Shown: piece by piece, positions 43,444 through 46,753 of the stretch
Layout: each line of letters begins with the position of its first letter
Position numbering within the stretch: the stretch's first letter is position 1
Source: CAYTYZ01 sp964448465
Lineage (GTDB): Bacteria > Patescibacteriota > Microgenomatia > UBA12405
DNA: 46,753 nt
NCBI GenBank assembly: GCA_964448465.1
Contig: CAYUVY010000004.1
Location: 1-46,753, forward strand
Direction of reading: 5' to 3'
The notes under the pieces: generated by a model
Told to the model about the DNA's origin: nothing
The model's database searches: none
Seen by the model: only the letters and a program-made list of their open reading frames with translations
Made by a program: the position numbers and the translations under genes

Positions 43444-44106
43444 ATGGGAACCCAAAACCAAGCTTTACCAAAAGTTGCTGTAGATACTGTTGTCTTGACG
43501 GTCGACGAGGGGCAACTTAAGGTATTACTGTTGCAAATATCTGGAGGACCATATGACCAAAAATGGGCCGTACCGGGCGGTCTTTTGGCGGCAGACGAAA
43601 CCTCAGATCAAGCAGCCAAGAGAGTTCTTTTGCACAAAACCAACATCGTCACCCCTCACCTTGAGCAGTTATATACCTTTAGTCAACTGGACCGTGATTT
43701 ACGTGGTAGATCTATCTCTATCGCTTATTTTCTCTTAATAAACAACCCAAAACTAATAGATATAAAAACCCAAGGGCATTACTCTCAAATTGCCTGGACG
43801 GCCATTCACAAATTACCCTCCATGGCCTTCGATCACAAACTAATCATAGAAACTGCTCTAAAAAGATTGCGTGACAAAACAACCTACTCAACCATCGCTT
43901 ACGCCTTACTTCCGGAGATTTTTACTCTTAGTCAAATGCAGTTAACTTACGAAATAATCTTAGACAGGAAGCTTGATAAACGAAATTTTAGAAAGAGAGT
44001 TCTACAACTTGGCATTCTGGAAAAATCAGGAAAGATTATTGAAGGTTCCTTTAGACCATCCAAAACCTATCACTTTTCCAAAAAAGAAATCCAGTATTTT
44101 ACTTAA
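43444..44106 (+). CDS. NrtR-like transcriptional regulator (degenerate Nudix domain + winged helix)
   Basis: 220 aa. The N-terminal Nudix fold (VAVDTVVLTVDEGQLKVLLL, WAVPGGLLAADETSDQAAKR) lacks the catalytic REUXEE acidic cluster of the Nudix box, as in NrtR regulators. The C-terminal ~75 residues match the NrtR winged helix: LLPEIFTLSQMQLTYEIILD then RKLDKRNFRKRVLQLGILEK and FRPSKTYHF. Members bind ADP-ribose-like ligands and repress nearby genes, often NAD or sugar metabolism. The next gene carries a long perfect palindrome over its promoter, the likely operator. Confidence 0.88.
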   Translation: MGTQNQALPKVAVDTVVLTVDEGQLKVLLLQISGGPYDQKWAVPGGLLAADETSDQAAKRVLLHKTNIVTPHLEQLYTFSQLDRDLRGRSISIAYFLLINNPKLIDIKTQGHYSQIAWTAIHKLPSMAFDHKLIIETALKRLRDKTTYSTIAYALLPEIFTLSQMQLTYEIILDRKLDKRNFRKRVLQLGILEKSGKIIEGSFRPSKTYHFSKKEIQYFT

Positions 44107-44128
44107 TAATTTAGCCAAGAATAAGAAC

Positions 44129-44157
44129 TTGACATATCTTAGTGTATATATTACACT
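44129..44157 (+). promoter_or_regulatory. Promoter of the aminotransferase-radical SAM operon
   Basis: TTGACA (44129-44134), 17 bases, TACACT (44152-44157), then five bases to ATG 44163. Predicted leaderless. The -10 lies entirely within the operator palindrome. Confidence 0.75.
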
Positions 44158-44165
44158 AAGATATG
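44133..44165. promoter_or_regulatory. Operator: perfect inverted repeat with 14-bp arms
   Basis: CATATCTTAGTGTA (44133-44146), spacer TATAT, TACACTAAGATATG (44152-44165). The repeat runs from the end of the -35 to the start codon, so a bound repressor would block RNA polymerase. The NrtR-like gene just upstream is the obvious candidate regulator (inference). Confidence 0.85.
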
Positions 44166-45107
44166 AATCAGGAAATAAAACCTATAAAAGCAGTCTATAG
44201 TTACTTCTTTCCAGAGGTCAGAAAAATACTTGAAAAGGTTGACCCCGCTGAAGTTAATAAAATACTTCTAAGGTCAGTCACCCCAGGGCTCGACGATTTT
44301 CATCATGGACTTATTGTGACTTATCAGAAATATTTTTCTCAACAACTACCACAACTGGATGTTTTTGCACACAAATATATAACCGCCGGAGCCAGTGAGG
44401 GAATCTTTCACACTTTAGCCAAATTAGCAGCCGAGAACAGAGCCAAACCAGTCTATGTTTTAAAAGGGGAGTACGAAGGCTATGCAGGTTATGGGCGCAA
44501 CCTGGGCTTGAACATTGTTACAGTAGATAATCCGACTGATTTTGGCTCACAAGACAGAGGAACTATTTATATATCTAATCCCTCTGCCAGAGATGGCAAC
44601 ATTATTGATGACAATACTTGGCAAGGGATACTAGAAAGTGGCCACGACATTGTTTATGACGCAACCTATGTTGGACTAACTCAACCATACCAGTTTTTGA
44701 CCAATCATCCAGCTATTAAGGTTGTCTTATGCTCCCTGAGTAAGCCCTTTGGTCTTTACTATCATCGAATCGGCCTGGCCTTTAGCAGGGTGCCTCTTCC
44801 AACTCTTGAGGTTAACAAGTGGTTTAAAAACATAAATTCCCTAGTCCTTGCCCAAAATGTCTTAGAGGGTATCCCGGAAAGCGAGTTAGTGACAAGATAT
44901 CGCCCTTTCCAAGACAAAGCGATTGCTCAGATGGGTCAGCAGTATGGTATCCGTCCAGAACCGAGCGATGTAATTTTACTAGCAAGCTCCAAACAGGCTC
45001 CCGAATCCTTACAGGAATTTAATAGAGGTGACAACTATAGATTCTGTCTAACACCTTATTTTTTAAAACAAGAGGAGGAAGAAAATGCAAAAAGCAGAAA
45101 ACTTTAG
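44163..45107 (+). CDS. PLP-dependent aminotransferase-fold (fold type I) enzyme
   Basis: 314 aa, shorter than usual class I/II aminotransferases (~380-400). Landmarks: TAGASEGIFHTLAKLAAE (phosphate loop), GEYEGYAGYGRNLG, ISNPSARDGNIID (Asn139), VYDATYVGL (Asp166, Tyr169) and CSLSKPFGLYYHRIGLAF with the PLP-binding Lys194. The substrate is unknown; it could be an aminotransferase, decarboxylase or alpha-oxoamine-type enzyme. The end overlaps the radical SAM gene by 23 bases. Composition is less C-rich than dnaA/dnaN. Confidence 0.85.
   Translation: MNQEIKPIKAVYSYFFPEVRKILEKVDPAEVNKILLRSVTPGLDDFHHGLIVTYQKYFSQQLPQLDVFAHKYITAGASEGIFHTLAKLAAENRAKPVYVLKGEYEGYAGYGRNLGLNIVTVDNPTDFGSQDRGTIYISNPSARDGNIIDDNTWQGILESGHDIVYDATYVGLTQPYQFLTNHPAIKVVLCSLSKPFGLYYHRIGLAFSRVPLPTLEVNKWFKNINSLVLAQNVLEGIPESELVTRYRPFQDKAIAQMGQQYGIRPEPSDVILLASSKQAPESLQEFNRGDNYRFCLTPYFLKQEEEENAKSRKL
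45073..45078 (+). promoter_or_regulatory. Strong Shine-Dalgarno site of the radical SAM gene
   Basis: AGGAGG, six bases before ATG 45085, inside the end of the aminotransferase gene. It shows that this genome does use Shine-Dalgarno initiation for an internal operon gene. Confidence 0.85.
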
Positions 45108-45963
45108 CATTATTTGTGGCACGGGAGCTTGTAACGCCAGTTGTCCATTTTGTGTCTCCAAAATGACCGGGCTATCCGAACTCAGCCTTAAAGAACAACC
45201 AATAAATTGGCGAAATTTTGACAAAGCTGCCCAAATGGCAAAAAATTACGAGGCAGATAGTGTCATCATCACGGGTAAGGGTGAGCCAACACTTTACCCC
45301 GATCAAATCACTCAGTATCTTGAGCATCTTCAGCCACATAATTTCCCTTTAATTGATCTACAAACCAATGCCGTTCTTTTTGACAGACAGAGGGGAAAAT
45401 TTCTTGACTATCTTCGCACTTGGTACGATCTTGGTCTTGCCTGGGTTGCCATATCTATTGTTCACTTCTTGTCCGAAGAAAATCGTAAGGTTTACACCCC
45501 CAGGGCCAAAGAATATGTAGATTTACCAAAAATTGTGGCTGATATTAACGAAATCGGTCTATCCGCCAGGTTTTCTGTAACCATGTTTAATGGAGGACTA
45601 GATAATCCGGAAAAAGTAGACCAGATGATCAACTGGTCTAAACAACTAGATGTCCGACAGTTAACCCTCCGAAGAGTTGCCAAGCCAGCCCAGAGCGAAA
45701 ACGAAGATATCGGCAGGTGGACCGAAGCTCACCTTCTTACTGATAATCAGATGGGTACCATTCGAGAACACCTGGCACAATCCGGATCCTTAATTGACAA
45801 AGGAGGACACGGGTCCTTAACCTATGATGTAAGAGGACAAAATGTTTGTCTGACCAATGCTCTAACCATTGACCCAGAATCACCCAGAAAAAGACAAATA
45901 ATCTTTTATCCCAACGGCAGAGTCAGGTTCGACTGGCAGCACACCGGAGCAACCTTATTGTAG
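45085..45963 (+). CDS. Radical SAM enzyme of unknown specificity
   Basis: 292 aa. The [4Fe-4S] motif is CNASCPFC (Cys16, Cys20, Cys23; CX3CX2C), followed by the SAM-binding GGE-like motif ITGKGEPTLYPDQI, and LIDLQTNAVLFD. No C-terminal SPASM-type Cys cluster is evident; the C-terminus ends IIFYPNGRVRFDWQHTG. It could carry out a radical rearrangement or peptide/small-molecule modification together with the overlapping PLP enzyme. Function not recognised. Confidence 0.88.
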   Translation: MQKAENFSIICGTGACNASCPFCVSKMTGLSELSLKEQPINWRNFDKAAQMAKNYEADSVIITGKGEPTLYPDQITQYLEHLQPHNFPLIDLQTNAVLFDRQRGKFLDYLRTWYDLGLAWVAISIVHFLSEENRKVYTPRAKEYVDLPKIVADINEIGLSARFSVTMFNGGLDNPEKVDQMINWSKQLDVRQLTLRRVAKPAQSENEDIGRWTEAHLLTDNQMGTIREHLAQSGSLIDKGGHGSLTYDVRGQNVCLTNALTIDPESPRKRQIIFYPNGRVRFDWQHTGATLL

Positions 45964-45968
45964 ATATT

Positions 45969-46502
45969 TTACATTTTTCGCAAGGCTGGTTCTTCCATTT
46001 TTGGCAACAATTCCTTGTATTTTTCTATTTTCTTCTGTTTACTCATTGCCGCGTAGCGGGGAGAAGGCGAGGGTAGGGTAATCAACTCAACCCCTGGTTT
46101 TTCTAAGATTATCTTTTTTAAATTTTTTCTAAACAATTTTTCTGCAAATCTACTAGAAAAATAAATGCACCTTATTTTGTTTTCCCGAATAATTTTAGTT
46201 ATCGCCGTAGTGTTAAAGACCATATTTATTAAATTATTATCCAGGTTGCTATCAAGTTTACGCTCACATTCCAAAATAATATCCGTAATTGCCAATCCTA
46301 AACTCCTAAAAAGTTTTTGCTTTTGTTCTTTGGTTTTTAACTCCAGGTTATAAACCTGTTCCAAAATTGGCCAAAACTGGCTTCTTTTTGACCCAAAAAA
46401 CCAATCGTAGGATTTATCAGTCAACTTCCCCGTAAAACTACCCAGAAACAAATACTGCGTATTTTTAGGTACAAAATTCCCAAACGGATGCCTCTCCTTC
46501 AT
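45969..46502 (-). CDS. Uracil-DNA-glycosylase-superfamily-like protein
   Basis: 177 aa from ATG 46502. It starts MKERHPFGNFVPKNTQYLFL then LGSFTGKLTDKSYDWFFGS, the usual opening of Mug/UDG-like hypothetical proteins. LAITDIILECERKLDSNLDN and the C-terminal LPSPSPRYAAMSKQKK (Ser/Pro-rich loop) also fit. The catalytic residue cannot be named by eye. TATAAT on the minus strand (46513-46508) ends five bases before the ATG. Confidence 0.65.
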   Translation of the reverse strand: MKERHPFGNFVPKNTQYLFLGSFTGKLTDKSYDWFFGSKRSQFWPILEQVYNLELKTKEQKQKLFRSLGLAITDIILECERKLDSNLDNNLINMVFNTTAITKIIRENKIRCIYFSSRFAEKLFRKNLKKIILEKPGVELITLPSPSPRYAAMSKQKKIEKYKELLPKMEEPALRKM

Positions 46503-46562
46503 GCCCAATTATACCTTTTCTTGCAAATATTCTGCTTCAACCAATTTTTCCGCCCAACTTGA

Positions 46563-46568
46563 TATAAT
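46563..46568 (+). promoter_or_regulatory. Promoter -10 of the tRNA-Ser genes
   Basis: A perfect TATAAT 10 bases before the first tRNA-Ser gene. The two tRNA genes are four bases apart and probably transcribed together. Confidence 0.6.
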
Positions 46569-46578
46569 AAGAGTCATT

Positions 46579-46661
46579 GGAAGGGTCGGATAGTGGTTTA
46601 TTCCACACGCTTGGAAAGCGTGCACCGAAAGGTATCGCGAGTTCGAATCTCGCCCCTTCCG
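46579..46661 (+). tRNA. tRNA-Ser (anticodon GGA)
   Basis: Acceptor GGAAGGG pairs with CCCTTCC, discriminator G, no encoded CCA. Anticodon arm ACGCT-TGGAAAG region gives loop TTGGAAA with anticodon GGA (UCC/UCU codons). The long variable arm (CACCGAAAGGT) is typical of tRNA-Ser; the T arm is GCGAGTTCGAATCTCGC. Confidence 0.95.
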
Positions 46662-46665
46662 CAAC

Positions 46666-46752
46666 GGAGGGGTCGCATAGTGGTCTAGTGCAGCGGTTTA
46701 CTAAACCGCCAGCCGATTCGTCGGCTCGCGAGTTCGAATCTCGCCCTCTCCG
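46666..46752 (+). tRNA. tRNA-Ser (anticodon reads ACT)
   Basis: Acceptor GGAGGGG pairs with CCTCTCC (one G-T), discriminator G, no encoded CCA. Anticodon arm GCGGT-TTACTAA-ACCGC gives anticodon ACT where GCT is expected. The long variable arm (CAGCCGATTCGTCGGCT) confirms the tRNA-Ser type. The T arm is identical to that of the neighbouring tRNA-Ser. Confidence 0.9.
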
Positions 46753-46753
46753 C

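Noticed and set aside
46049..46059. CCGC-GTA-GCGG palindrome in the UDG-like gene as another inserted element
   Set aside because: It encodes the SPRYAAM motif region that looks like a family-conserved loop, and the arms are only four bases.
1..46753. CRISPR arrays, insertion sequences, prophage genes or rRNA genes
   Set aside because: No regularly spaced repeats, transposase or integrase motifs, phage structural motifs or rRNA sequence were seen.
1..46753. Alternative genetic code (TGA as glycine or tryptophan)
   Set aside because: TGA serves as a stop (for example at 27666-27668) and no conserved gene has an internal TGA. The only in-frame stop problem is a TAA at 2187-2189.

Overview
This window looks like one scaffold of a Candidate Phyla Radiation (Patescibacteria) genome, most likely Microgenomates-like. 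The evidence is small, tightly packed genes; a DUF4012 protein; a chromosomal type IV secretion-like locus (PrgI, TraC, VirB4, M23 peptidase); a stand-alone 5'-3' exonuclease; many GT-C type membrane glycosyltransferases; and the order rpmH-rnpA-yidD-yidC-jag beside dnaA-oriC-dnaN. The genetic code appears standard: TGA is used as a stop and never inside the genes read. The lineage call is inference from gene content.

Layout. Positions 1-6823 (minus strand): DUF4012 protein (cut by the window edge), polysaccharide flippase, O-antigen ligase/polymerase-like protein, then Jag/KhpB, YidC, YidD, RnpA and L34. Positions 6850-9623 (plus): dnaA, a DnaA-box-rich origin, dnaN. Positions 9620-17375 (minus): the secretion locus. 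Positions 17403-28774: envelope glycan and membrane genes, a 5'-3' exonuclease, thioredoxin reductase and an ECF sigma factor with a membrane partner. Positions 28794-32679 (minus): arginine deiminase-like enzyme behind a terminator-bearing leader, a TiaS-domain/methanogenesis-marker-11-like protein, a CtlX-like citrulline hydrolase and a GNAT acetyltransferase. Positions 32792-43402: tRNA-Arg, nitroreductase, acyltransferase 3, an RRM protein, a YfhO-like protein, DNA glycosylase Tag and a KAS III-like enzyme. Positions 43444-45963 (plus): an NrtR-type Nudix/winged-helix regulator, then a PLP aminotransferase-fold and radical SAM pair preceded by a 14-bp-arm perfect palindrome that overlaps its promoter. 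The window ends with a UDG-like gene and two tRNA-Ser genes.

Two features cut across the whole window. First, about two dozen genes, mostly the first of a transcription unit, have a TATAAT-like hexamer ending 5-6 nt (once 7 nt) before the start codon and no Shine-Dalgarno sequence, so their mRNAs should begin at or next to the start codon (leaderless). Some internal operon genes, such as the radical SAM gene, have a good Shine-Dalgarno site instead. Second, four of five 100-N gaps are flanked by exact 55-bp duplications. These are unmerged contig overlaps, and collapsing them restores three intact genes.

Strongest candidates for something undescribed: the NrtR-like/aminotransferase/radical SAM module with its operator; the arginine-citrulline cluster with the TiaS/MMP11-like protein and the attenuator-like leader; and the pervasive leaderless promoter layout, including two nearly symmetric bidirectional promoters.
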